Assembly: GCA_946553025.1 (NCBI GenBank)
Contig: CAMNRM010000014.1
Location: forward strand, 1-64,000
DNA length: 64,000 nucleotides
Direction of reading: 5' to 3'
Origin: an uncultured Clostridium sp.
Lineage (GTDB): Bacteria; Bacillota; Clostridia; Lachnospirales; Lachnospiraceae
Made by a program: the position numbers and the translations under genes
Notes under the pieces: model-generated
The model's input: only the letters and a program-made list of their open reading frames with translations
The model's database searches: none
What the model was told of the DNA's origin: nothing
Shown here: piece after piece, positions 52,276 through 60,384 of the stretch
Numbering within the stretch: position 1 is the first letter of the stretch
Layout: every line of letters begins with the position of its first letter

Positions 52276-52332
52276 TGTAAACGTTTACACATTGAATAAA
52301 TAGATATTAGCATAGGAGCGCAAAAAAATCAA
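52276..52332 (-). promoter_or_regulatory. promoter and operator of the LacI-family gene
   Basis: On the - strand TTGATT, 17-base spacer, TAATAT; 14 bases further lies TGTAAACGTTTACA (52276-52289), a perfect 14-bp palindrome of the LacI/CcpA operator type. Its place near the start of transcription fits autorepression. A catabolite-control site is an alternative reading. Confidence 0.8.
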
Positions 52333-52436
52333 CTCTTTTTTGACAGTTTTTACAATTTTCTTTGACAGATAAAGGTTTTGATTGGTGGATTTTTCAACCA
52401 TGGTTTTGCTGGTGCCCATATTTTCACTGTAAATAG

Positions 52437-52449
52437 GTGAACAGTAACG
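52437..52449. repeat. REP-like palindrome half, copy f
   Basis: GTGAACAGTAACG, preceded by CACTGTAAATAG as a degenerate left arm. It lies in the 379-bp space between the LacI-family gene and the MBL gene, which otherwise holds only the two promoters described here. Confidence 0.5.
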
Positions 52450-52493
52450 TTACCGGTTACGCTTTACCCCTTCTTCAAAATAGGTTATCACAC

Positions 52494-52523
52494 TTGCACA
52501 CCCAGCCTGCCCTGTGCTACAAT
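52494..52523 (+). promoter_or_regulatory. promoter of the signalling operon
   Basis: TTGCAC, 18-base spacer, TACAAT, 61 bases before the ATG of the MBL gene. The boxes fit a vegetative sigma-A promoter. Confidence 0.65.
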
Positions 52524-52584
52524 AGAGAAAAATTCAATTCCCGGACACGTCCCGGAATAATGAACAGGAAATGGATCAGGAATT

Positions 52585-53445
52585 ATGAAAAATACGTGGA
52601 AAATACAAATCTGGGGTGTTCGCGGATCTTTTCCCGCCCCGGCAGAGGAATTTCTTCTTTATGGGGGAAATACGGTGTGCGTTTCTGTTTCATGTGATTC
52701 AAATCTTATTGTATTTGATGCCGGAAGCGGACTGGCGGCTCTTGGAAATGCCCTGGAAAATGCTCTGGAAAAGGAAGAAAACTATCCGGGAAAATATCCC
52801 CGGATCGATATTTTTCTCAGTCACCTCCATCTGGATCATCTGATGGGTTTTTTCACCTTCCGCCCGTTTTACCGTCCGGACATGGAAATCCATATCTACG
52901 GACAGGATAATGAACTTGATAGACATCTCTGCCGTCTTCTTGCCCCTCCCTACTGGCCCATAGGGCTTAAGGATTTTAAGGCAAAGGTTTTTATCCACCC
53001 GCTTTGTCCGAAAAAACCTGTCCGCCTTTCCGGGCAGGAACACCTGAAAGAAGACGAGGGAATCATCCTACATACATTGCCGGGAAACCATCCGGGCAAA
53101 AGCCTTCTTTATCGCATGGAAGGGGCAGGAAAATCCCTCGTCTACGGCCTGGACTGCGAGATCGATGCCGGCTTTGCCCCTGCCTACCTCGACTTTGCCC
53201 GGAATGCAGACCTTCTCTTCTGGGATGCGGCATTTACAGAAAAAGACAAAAAAGTCGGATGGGGACATTCCACCTGGGAAGAGGGCATTGCCTTCCGGCA
53301 ACAGGCAAAGATTAATCAGGTGCTTATGCTTCACTATTCTTCTGACTATACCGACAGCTTCTTAGCCCGACAGGAGGAATTGGCAAAACAAAAAGATCCT
53401 GCAAGCAGCTTTGCCCGGGAAGGAATGACGATTCTTTTGCCGTGA
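52585..53445 (+). CDS. MBL-fold metal-dependent hydrolase
   Basis: 286 residues. Metallo-beta-lactamase fold with IQIWGVRGSFPAPAEEFLLYGGN, the metal motif SHLHLDHLMGFF, GNHPGKSLLYRME, and a last His region LMLHYSSDYTD. The start resembles PhnP and related cyclic-phosphodiesterase members; many such proteins cut phosphodiesters, including cyclic nucleotides. It opens an operon with c-di-GMP and cyclase genes, so action on a signal nucleotide is an attractive guess. The ribosome site AGGA is weak. Confidence 0.85.
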   Translation: MKNTWKIQIWGVRGSFPAPAEEFLLYGGNTVCVSVSCDSNLIVFDAGSGLAALGNALENALEKEENYPGKYPRIDIFLSHLHLDHLMGFFTFRPFYRPDMEIHIYGQDNELDRHLCRLLAPPYWPIGLKDFKAKVFIHPLCPKKPVRLSGQEHLKEDEGIILHTLPGNHPGKSLLYRMEGAGKSLVYGLDCEIDAGFAPAYLDFARNADLLFWDAAFTEKDKKVGWGHSTWEEGIAFRQQAKINQVLMLHYSSDYTDSFLARQEELAKQKDPASSFAREGMTILLP

Positions 53446-53519
53446 CCTGCTCCCACCACTTTTAAAAGAGCGGGACTTCTTGCTGCATTTACTTAAACGA
53501 AGAAAGGAACAGTAATCCT

Positions 53520-55022
53520 ATGAATACAACAACCACCCTAAACAGCCCGGCAGATTCTGCCCTGAAAAAAGTCCTGGAAATCGGGGTTCTCCTCTCGAGT
53601 GAGCGCAATATTCACCGCCTTCTGGAAGAAATCCTCTCCGGCGTTATGGAACTTGCCCACTGCAATGCAGGCACCCTGTATCTGCGCGACGGAGATTTTC
53701 TGCGCTTTAAAATCATGCGCAACGATGTTTTACACACCTACTCGGGCGGCGACGGGAACGATCCGGATCTCCCTCCGGTTCCCTTAACCCGGGAAAATGT
53801 ATGTACTTTTGCGTTCCTGGAAAACCGCACCATTAATATCGAAGACGTCTATACCTGTCAGGAGTACGACTTCTCCGGCCCCATGCATTATGACGCCATC
53901 ACCGGCTACCATACCCAGTCCATGCTGGTTGTCCCCATGCACAACCGCACAGGAGAAAAACTCGGCGTTTTACAGCTTCTTAATGCACTGGATGACGTGG
54001 GCAGGGTGTGCGCCTTCCCGCAGGAGATGGAACTTGTCCTGGAATCTCTGGCCTCCCAGGCAGCGATTACCATCCAAAATGTGTATTACATTCAGCAAAT
54101 CAAGGAGCTTTTTTATTCCTTTGTGCGTGTAATGTCCTCGGCAGTTGACGAAAGAACGCCCTATAACGGCAGCCACACCCGCCATATGGCGCTTTACGGA
54201 AGCCGCTTTTTGGATTACTTAAACCGTCAGGCCGAAAACCAGGAAAAAGAGCCTCCGTTTTCCCCGGAAAAGAAAGAAGAACTGCTGATGAGCGTGTGGC
54301 TGCACGATATCGGAAAGCTGGTCACACCCTTAGAGGTTATGAACAAGATGCACCGCCTTCTTCCCGACCAGTACCAGAACTTCCGGCACCGCATGGAGAT
54401 TATCCGGCTTAACGGGAAAATCGAACGCCTGAAGGGAGTTATCAGCGAGGATGAAGAACAGGCATTGTACACACAGATTGAACAGGCGAAAAACTTTGTA
54501 GAACAACTCAACAAAGCAGGATTTCTCTCCGATGAACAAAAACAGGAATTAGACCTTTTGGCCAGGCGAACCTATCGGGATGAACAGGGCGAACCAAAGC
54601 CCTGGCTGCTTCCGGAAGAATACCACATGCTTTCCATTCCCAGGGGTACACTTTCCGAAGGGGAGAGGAAAATTATGGAAGAACACGTGGTTATTACGGA
54701 TAAGCTTTTAGCACAGATTCAGTTTTCGGATGAATTTTCCCATGTGCGGGAATGGGCTTCCAGCCATCATGAACTGTTAAACGGCACGGGCTACCCGAAA
54801 AAACTTTCAAAGGATGCCATTCCCATGGAAGTCAGGATTATTACGATTCTGGATATTTTTGACGCCCTGGTCGCGGACGATCGCCCCTATAAGCCCGGGA
54901 TGCCGGTAGAAAAAGCATTGTCCATCTTAACAGCCATGGCCCAAAAAGAAGGAAAGCTCGACCCCGAACTGACCCGTCAGTTTGTGGAAAGCCGGTGCTG
55001 GGAGGATGAACATCATGCATAG
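53520..55022 (+). CDS. GAF-HD-GYP phosphodiesterase
   Basis: 500 residues. A GAF domain (about 20-190: LLEEILSGVMELAHCNAGTLYL, HTQSMLVVPMHNRTGEKLGVLQLLNA) senses a ligand. An HD-GYP domain (about 200-490) follows with HTRHMALYG, WLHDIGKLVTPLEVMNK, SSHHELLNGTGYPKKLS and IFDALVADDRPYKPG. Between the first and second half lies an extra helical insert of about 90 residues (from MHRLLPDQYQNFRHRMEI), longer than usual. HD-GYP enzymes degrade cyclic di-GMP (family knowledge). The stop overlaps the next gene by eight bases. Confidence 0.92.
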   Translation: MNTTTTLNSPADSALKKVLEIGVLLSSERNIHRLLEEILSGVMELAHCNAGTLYLRDGDFLRFKIMRNDVLHTYSGGDGNDPDLPPVPLTRENVCTFAFLENRTINIEDVYTCQEYDFSGPMHYDAITGYHTQSMLVVPMHNRTGEKLGVLQLLNALDDVGRVCAFPQEMELVLESLASQAAITIQNVYYIQQIKELFYSFVRVMSSAVDERTPYNGSHTRHMALYGSRFLDYLNRQAENQEKEPPFSPEKKEELLMSVWLHDIGKLVTPLEVMNKMHRLLPDQYQNFRHRMEIIRLNGKIERLKGVISEDEEQALYTQIEQAKNFVEQLNKAGFLSDEQKQELDLLARRTYRDEQGEPKPWLLPEEYHMLSIPRGTLSEGERKIMEEHVVITDKLLAQIQFSDEFSHVREWASSHHELLNGTGYPKKLSKDAIPMEVRIITILDIFDALVADDRPYKPGMPVEKALSILTAMAQKEGKLDPELTRQFVESRCWEDEHHA

Positions 55023-56625
55023 ACAAAAGAAAATGCTGCGGCAGATTACGGCTCTTCTTCTGGCAGCTTCCCTCTTCCTGGTTTCCTGCCGCTCCAACCT
55101 GATAGCCACGACGATGGAATTAAACAAAACCGAGGGAACCGTAAATATCCATGACAGAAGGCAGAAGGAAATCGAACCTAAAGAACAGCTGGATCTGTAC
55201 AGCGGCTACCAGGTGGAAACCTTACAGACCAGCTATGCCTGGATTAACTTAGACAAGGTAAAGCTGACCAAGATGGACGCCGAAAGCGAAATTGAGATAA
55301 CCAAAAAGAGAAACGATCTGGAAATTATGGTCCGTTCCGGGAAACTGTTTTTTCATGTCACCGAACCGTTAGAGGATGACGAAAGCTTAAATATCCGCAC
55401 TTCCTCCATGGTCGTGGGCGTGCGCGGAACCTGCGGATGGGTGGACGCGCAGAGTGAAAGCCAGATGCGGGTCTATATTCTGGAAGGTACGGTAAAATGT
55501 CGGCCCGATATGTCCGGCAGCAACGCACAGACCGGAAAAGACTCTTCAGGAAAAAATTCGCTTTCATTAAAAACACTGCTTGGCCGTTTTTCCAAAGACC
55601 TTCCCCTTTCCTTAGTACCGTCGAATGGCACAGGATCTGATGATAAAACCATAGAAGATGCATCTACAGAAGACGATCAGGTTTATGTTTCTGCCGGAGA
55701 GATGGCAGAACTGACGATCTCTTCGGAAGGCGAAGCGCAGATTATGGTTTCCGAATTCACGGCAGCGGACATCCCGGACTATGTTATGGAAGAACTTCTG
55801 GAAGATGAAGAACTGCAGCAGAAAATTTTAGAAGAATCGGGGCTGGATATCCATAATACTATGCCAGACGAAAATGAAGAACCGGACAGCCAGACGCCAG
55901 GAGAGGAAACGCCCGAGGATGAAACCGGACAGGCTTCTTTCTTTTTAAATAACACGGTATACTATGGAGATCCGGACAAATGCCGCTTAACCTCTGCGCA
56001 GGCAGCGCTTTTTGCAGAAAGTCTTCAGTCGGCGATCCTTACCGCACAGACCGAGAATAACCCCTATATCGAAGGACAGCGAAACGCAGGCCGCAGCCTC
56101 CCTTTTCGGAGTTATGCCGCTATGTTTGACGCAGGAAACGGCATCCCTGCAATCTTCTTTGACAGCGGGTACTACATTGGAACCGGTTCGGAATATCTAT
56201 ATGAAAAAAATCCGGGAAAAGAAGAGATTTACTGGGAAATGCCCATTAACCGGACGGTGTTTTTCCTGGGAGAACCCGATGAAGTCTATTATACGGGAGA
56301 AAGCAGGATAGCTTTAGGCGATGGTTATCTGTTTTACGGCGGACTCTGGGGCGACGGTTCTTCTTACGAGGGTTATGTCCATCCCCTTGTTGATGGAAAT
56401 ATAGAAAGGACTTCCACCATGGCCTCCGCCGATTTCTTCACCCAGGAGTACCAGATAGACTGGAACCCTGCAACCCCACAAGACCTTGAACAGTGGAGAA
56501 GCCGGTGGGACGGCCTTTCGGAAGTCGGCTTCACCCACGGAACGGACATTGGCGGCAAATGCTGGGGTATGGTTCCTGCCGAAGAAGTTCTGGAAGTGCT
56601 GAATGCCTATGCCGGACAGCCGTAA
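55015..56625 (+). CDS. FecR-domain lipoprotein
   Basis: About 536 residues from the ATG at 55015, eight bases before the end of the HD-GYP gene (GGGAGG nine bases upstream). Lipoprotein signal LAASLFLVSCRS. The FecR domain (about 35-160) includes GTVNIHDRRQKEIEPKEQLDLYSGYQVETLQTSYAWI and VVGVRGTCGWVDAQSESQMRV. An acidic linker (about 190-310) leads to a C-terminal domain of unknown type. FecR-domain proteins with CHASE2 cyclases occur together in other phyla; here it likely senses a surface condition. Confidence 0.85.
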   Translation: MHRQKKMLRQITALLLAASLFLVSCRSNLIATTMELNKTEGTVNIHDRRQKEIEPKEQLDLYSGYQVETLQTSYAWINLDKVKLTKMDAESEIEITKKRNDLEIMVRSGKLFFHVTEPLEDDESLNIRTSSMVVGVRGTCGWVDAQSESQMRVYILEGTVKCRPDMSGSNAQTGKDSSGKNSLSLKTLLGRFSKDLPLSLVPSNGTGSDDKTIEDASTEDDQVYVSAGEMAELTISSEGEAQIMVSEFTAADIPDYVMEELLEDEELQQKILEESGLDIHNTMPDENEEPDSQTPGEETPEDETGQASFFLNNTVYYGDPDKCRLTSAQAALFAESLQSAILTAQTENNPYIEGQRNAGRSLPFRSYAAMFDAGNGIPAIFFDSGYYIGTGSEYLYEKNPGKEEIYWEMPINRTVFFLGEPDEVYYTGESRIALGDGYLFYGGLWGDGSSYEGYVHPLVDGNIERTSTMASADFFTQEYQIDWNPATPQDLEQWRSRWDGLSEVGFTHGTDIGGKCWGMVPAEEVLEVLNAYAGQP

Positions 56626-56685
56626 ATATCTTAACCAGTTACTCATGCTTATACAATGCTCAATACACACCCTGCGGAGGATTTT

Positions 56686-58515
56686 ATGAAACCCCAATTT
56701 ACAGGAAAACATCTGCTTACCATAATGCTGATTTCTGCCCTGCTGACGGCGCTGGCCTCCATGGGTATTCTTAACCGCGCAGACGGGCTGGCCTGCGATC
56801 TGCTGAACCAGCATCCGATAAGCACGGATGATCACATCGTCGTTATTGGAATCGATCAGAAGGCACTGGAAACTCTGGGGCCTTATTCGCAGTGGAGCAG
56901 GGAGATTTTTGCCCGGGCCATCGAAGCGCTGAACCAGTCGGAGGAATGTCGGCCTGCGGTTATCGCCCTCGATGTGCTTTTTGCAGGAGAAACTCAAAAA
57001 GAAGCGGATTGGCACCTGGCGGACGCCGCCGGAAAATACGGAAATGTTATTACGGCCTGCGCGATGGAGTTTCAGGACAGTTTTGTCCAGGATGAACAGA
57101 AGGAATTTCACTGGCAGCGCTTTTTTGCAACCTCTTTTGACGAGCCCTATCAGGAACTGAAACAGGCAACTTGCCAGGGGCATATTAATGCCATGATGGA
57201 CACCGACGGAATTCTCCGCCGCCACATGCTCTATGCAGAACTTTCCGACGGAAGAGAAATCCCCTCCCTTTCCCTGGCCGCCGCCCGGATGTATCAGGAA
57301 TACTCTGCCCTTTCGGGTGCGCAGGAGGATGAAATTGAATTCAATCTGCCGCGTCTGGATGCGGGCGGCTTCTGGTATCTGCCCTACTGCGCCCTTCCCG
57401 GCGATTTTGGAGGTGCCTTTTCCATTGCCGATTTAATCTCCGGCGACTTCTCCCCGGAATACTTTGCCGGAAAAATCGTCCTGATCGGGCCATACGCTCC
57501 GGGACTTCAGGACAGCTATCTTACCGCCATTGACCACGCTGTACCCATGTACGGTGTCGAGTACCAGGCCAATGCCATCCACGCCCTGCTCCGCGGGGAT
57601 TTTAAGACCAGGATAGCCGATGGGCTGCAGCTTGCCGGTATTTTCCTGCTCTTTTTTCTTTCCCTGCTCTTTTTGTGGAAACGTCCGGTAAAAAGTGCTA
57701 CTCTTTACTGGGCCGCCGTCTGCGCAGGCTGGGTTTTTATCTGCCGGTTTGCCTATGAACACGGCTTTATCCTGCGCCTTCTCTGGATTCCTGTGGGTCT
57801 GACCGTCCTCTACGCCCTGACCCTGGCGGCAAACTATATCCAGGCCGCGCTGGAGCGCCAGCAGGTCACATCGACCTTCAAGCGCTATGTTGCCCCTGAA
57901 ATTGTCAATGAAATCCTGAAAGAAGGTACGGACAGCCTGGAACTCGGCGGAAAACTCACCCGCATTGCCGTGCTCTTTGTAGATATCCGCGGCTTTACCC
58001 CCATGTCGGAAATGCTCACCCCGGGACAGGTGGTGGAGATTTTAAATCGTTATCTGACACTGATTTCCCGCTGTATTTTAAAAAACGGCGGAACCCTGGA
58101 TAAATTCGTGGGGGATGCAGCTATGGCCTTCTGGGGTGCACCGCTTCCCCAGGACGACTATGTCATGAACGCCGTCCGTGCCGCCATGGATATGGTAGAA
58201 GGTTCAAAAGCCCTCTCGGAAGAACTGATGGAGAGATATGGGCGGACAGTATCCTTTGGGATCGGCGTCCATGTGGGAGAAGCGGTTGTCGGAAATATCG
58301 GATCTCCCCAGCGCATGGACTACACCGCCATCGGTGACACCGTAAACACCGCCGCCCGCCTCGAAGCCAACGCCCCCAAAGAAACCGTCTACATCTCCCG
58401 CGCCGTAGCCGATGCCCTGGAAGGAAGAATACGGGTGACCTCCCTTGGAAGTACGATAAAACTTAAGGGGAAACAGGAAGGGTTTGAGGTGTTGGTGTTG
58501 GATGGGGTGATGTGA
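56686..58515 (+). CDS. CHASE2-domain class III adenylate/guanylate cyclase
   Basis: 609 residues from the ATG at 56686 (CGGAGG upstream; ten earlier codons are unlikely). TM helix, a CHASE2 extracellular domain (about 30-300: VVIGIDQKALETLGPYSQWSREIFARAI, ALDVLFAG, GEIPSLSLAAAR-like region), three more membrane helices, then a catalytic domain with VLFVDIRGFTPMSEMLTPGQVVEILN, FVGDAAMAFWGAPLPQDD and YTAIGDTVNTAARLE. The two metal Asp are in place, so it should make cAMP or cGMP. Cyclic AMP signalling is uncommon in this group. Last gene of the signalling operon, convergent with the next gene at 14 bp. Confidence 0.92.
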   Translation: MKPQFTGKHLLTIMLISALLTALASMGILNRADGLACDLLNQHPISTDDHIVVIGIDQKALETLGPYSQWSREIFARAIEALNQSEECRPAVIALDVLFAGETQKEADWHLADAAGKYGNVITACAMEFQDSFVQDEQKEFHWQRFFATSFDEPYQELKQATCQGHINAMMDTDGILRRHMLYAELSDGREIPSLSLAAARMYQEYSALSGAQEDEIEFNLPRLDAGGFWYLPYCALPGDFGGAFSIADLISGDFSPEYFAGKIVLIGPYAPGLQDSYLTAIDHAVPMYGVEYQANAIHALLRGDFKTRIADGLQLAGIFLLFFLSLLFLWKRPVKSATLYWAAVCAGWVFICRFAYEHGFILRLLWIPVGLTVLYALTLAANYIQAALERQQVTSTFKRYVAPEIVNEILKEGTDSLELGGKLTRIAVLFVDIRGFTPMSEMLTPGQVVEILNRYLTLISRCILKNGGTLDKFVGDAAMAFWGAPLPQDDYVMNAVRAAMDMVEGSKALSEELMERYGRTVSFGIGVHVGEAVVGNIGSPQRMDYTAIGDTVNTAARLEANAPKETVYISRAVADALEGRIRVTSLGSTIKLKGKQEGFEVLVLDGVM

Positions 58516-58528
58516 GGGTTTGCCGGAC

Positions 58529-60229
58529 TTACAAGGAAGTATTATCTCCAATCAATACTTCCTTCCCCTTAAAAACAAATCCATACTTCCATATTTTCTC
58601 TGGAGATACCCCCCGTTCACACAGTACAGATGCATATTTCTTTTTTTCTATCTGTTCCAAAGCCGCTTTCAGCGCATCCTCCGGCGTTTCTCCCCGCCTG
58701 GTGTGAACCACCTTAAACTCAATAATAAATGCATCTTCTCCTTTTTCTTTGGGTTCCAGCATAATATCATAGCGCCCCAGCCCACTCTCTTTATTGGATG
58801 ATATCCTGTATTTATTTCGCAGTTCCACCATCATCCCCAGGACAAAACCATGATAAAATCTTTCAGGCTGCAGCTTCGCAGAAGGATTCTTCCCGGTGTC
58901 AAAACTGCTGAATATTTCACTGGAAATATCGTTCATATATTCATTCATACCTTCCAGATCATGAGAAAGCAAGGATTGAAGAAAAGCATTATGAATCGGA
59001 CGGATTCCCTTAAACCAGTTCTCAACCATGTGCTGAAACATAAAATATACTTCACGGTTGGTTAATGTAAGGGTATATTCCATTTTTCCCAGTTCAGGGT
59101 TAAATGCTGCTTCTTCTGCTTTTAGATATCCGCTGGCTAATAAAAGACTCCACACCGCATCCTCCCCCTGATCCAACTGATTGAAAATAATCTGTTCATC
59201 AAATGCCGTGTGGAAGGCTTCTCCCTTCAGCAAATCTTCCATAACTATCTTAATCTCTGAACTTCCCTCCCGGATCAGTTTCCCAATCAGGCTGTTTGAA
59301 CTGGAATTCACCCAATAGGTTCCCAGCCGTTTTGTATCAAGATAATTAATAATTGACCAGGGATTATAAATATCTCTCCTGATCCCAAAAATAAATCCAT
59401 TATACCAGTCTTTTACTTCCTGCTTTTTCTCGGATAAACCATATTCATCCAATACAGAAAAAACCTCTTCTTCCGTAAACCCAAAACAATCCGTATATTC
59501 CTCTGAAGTTGTTGTAACAACCTTTAAATTATTCAAATCCGAAAAAATCGATTCCCTGCTCACCCTGGTGATTCCTGTCATGATTGCCCGCTCCAGATAT
59601 GGATTGGTTTTAAATGCTGCATTGAACATATTTCGTATAAAGGAAACAATTTCATCCCAGAAACCATGAACATAGGCTTCCTGCATGGGCGTATCGTATT
59701 CATCCAGTAAGATGATCACTTTTTTTCCATAATAGGCATACAAAAATTTAGAAAGCTGATGAATGGCCATGGTTGCCGTCACTTTTGGCATACCTTCCGT
59801 TATTTCCAGAAAATAGTTTTTTTCTTCTCCGGATAATAATTCACTCTCCAGTAAAAAACGATGATCGTTGTACAAATTGGTAATAATTCGATTAATTCTC
59901 TGAACGGTTGTCTGATAGGTTGTTTCCTTAACATTGGCAAAAGATAAACTGATTACCGGATAAGTTCCCTGAAGACTCCGATACTTTTCATCTTCCCAAA
60001 TCGCAAGACCCCGGAATAAATCCTCCTGTCCGGCATATTGAACGGAAAAAAATTTCTCCAGCATACTCATATTCAGCGTCTTTCCAAATCTCCTTGGACG
60101 GGTAATCAATGTCACCTCATCCTCATTCTCCCACCATTCCCGAATAAATCCAGTCTTATCGACATAAAATAAATCTTTTTCTCTTACTTTTTCAAAATCC
60201 TGGTAGCCGATTCCTACGGTTTTTGCCAT
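58529..60229 (-). CDS. DUF1703-type AAA protein with PD-(D/E)xK-like C-terminus
   Basis: 566 residues, full-length relative of the fragment at 41187. Starts MAKTVGIGYQDFEKVREKDLFYVDKTGFIREWW, Walker A-like TRPRRFGKTLNMSML, Walker B IILLDEYDTPM. C-terminal domain with YDIMLEPKEKGEDAFIIEFKV, whose D...E-x-K pattern is that of a PD-(D/E)xK nuclease. Such genes are numerous in gut Clostridia and Bacteroidetes and often sit alone; biological role is unknown. Not linked to its neighbours by operon structure. Confidence 0.88.
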   Translation of the reverse strand: MAKTVGIGYQDFEKVREKDLFYVDKTGFIREWWENEDEVTLITRPRRFGKTLNMSMLEKFFSVQYAGQEDLFRGLAIWEDEKYRSLQGTYPVISLSFANVKETTYQTTVQRINRIITNLYNDHRFLLESELLSGEEKNYFLEITEGMPKVTATMAIHQLSKFLYAYYGKKVIILLDEYDTPMQEAYVHGFWDEIVSFIRNMFNAAFKTNPYLERAIMTGITRVSRESIFSDLNNLKVVTTTSEEYTDCFGFTEEEVFSVLDEYGLSEKKQEVKDWYNGFIFGIRRDIYNPWSIINYLDTKRLGTYWVNSSSNSLIGKLIREGSSEIKIVMEDLLKGEAFHTAFDEQIIFNQLDQGEDAVWSLLLASGYLKAEEAAFNPELGKMEYTLTLTNREVYFMFQHMVENWFKGIRPIHNAFLQSLLSHDLEGMNEYMNDISSEIFSSFDTGKNPSAKLQPERFYHGFVLGMMVELRNKYRISSNKESGLGRYDIMLEPKEKGEDAFIIEFKVVHTRRGETPEDALKAALEQIEKKKYASVLCERGVSPEKIWKYGFVFKGKEVLIGDNTSL

Positions 60230-60384
60230 GTTTGCACCTCTTTTCCGAAGAACTTCTCACTGAATTACTTATGGCTTTAGTATAGCAAAAACTTTTGGAA
60301 AGTACAAATGATTTTGTCTGTTGAAGTGAACAGTGTTAAAGTGAACAGCCATGCAAACAACAGCCGGATGATGATAATAAAAAA
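60230..60384. repeat. intergenic segment with REP-like half sites, copy g
   Basis: Contains GTGAACAGTGTTAAAG followed by GTGAACAGCC (60326-60350), two direct half sites of the dispersed palindrome. No gene. Confidence 0.45.

Noticed and set aside
56314-57225. 303-residue open frame on the - strand
   Set aside because: Lies across the ends of the FecR and CHASE2 genes, both well supported on the other strand.
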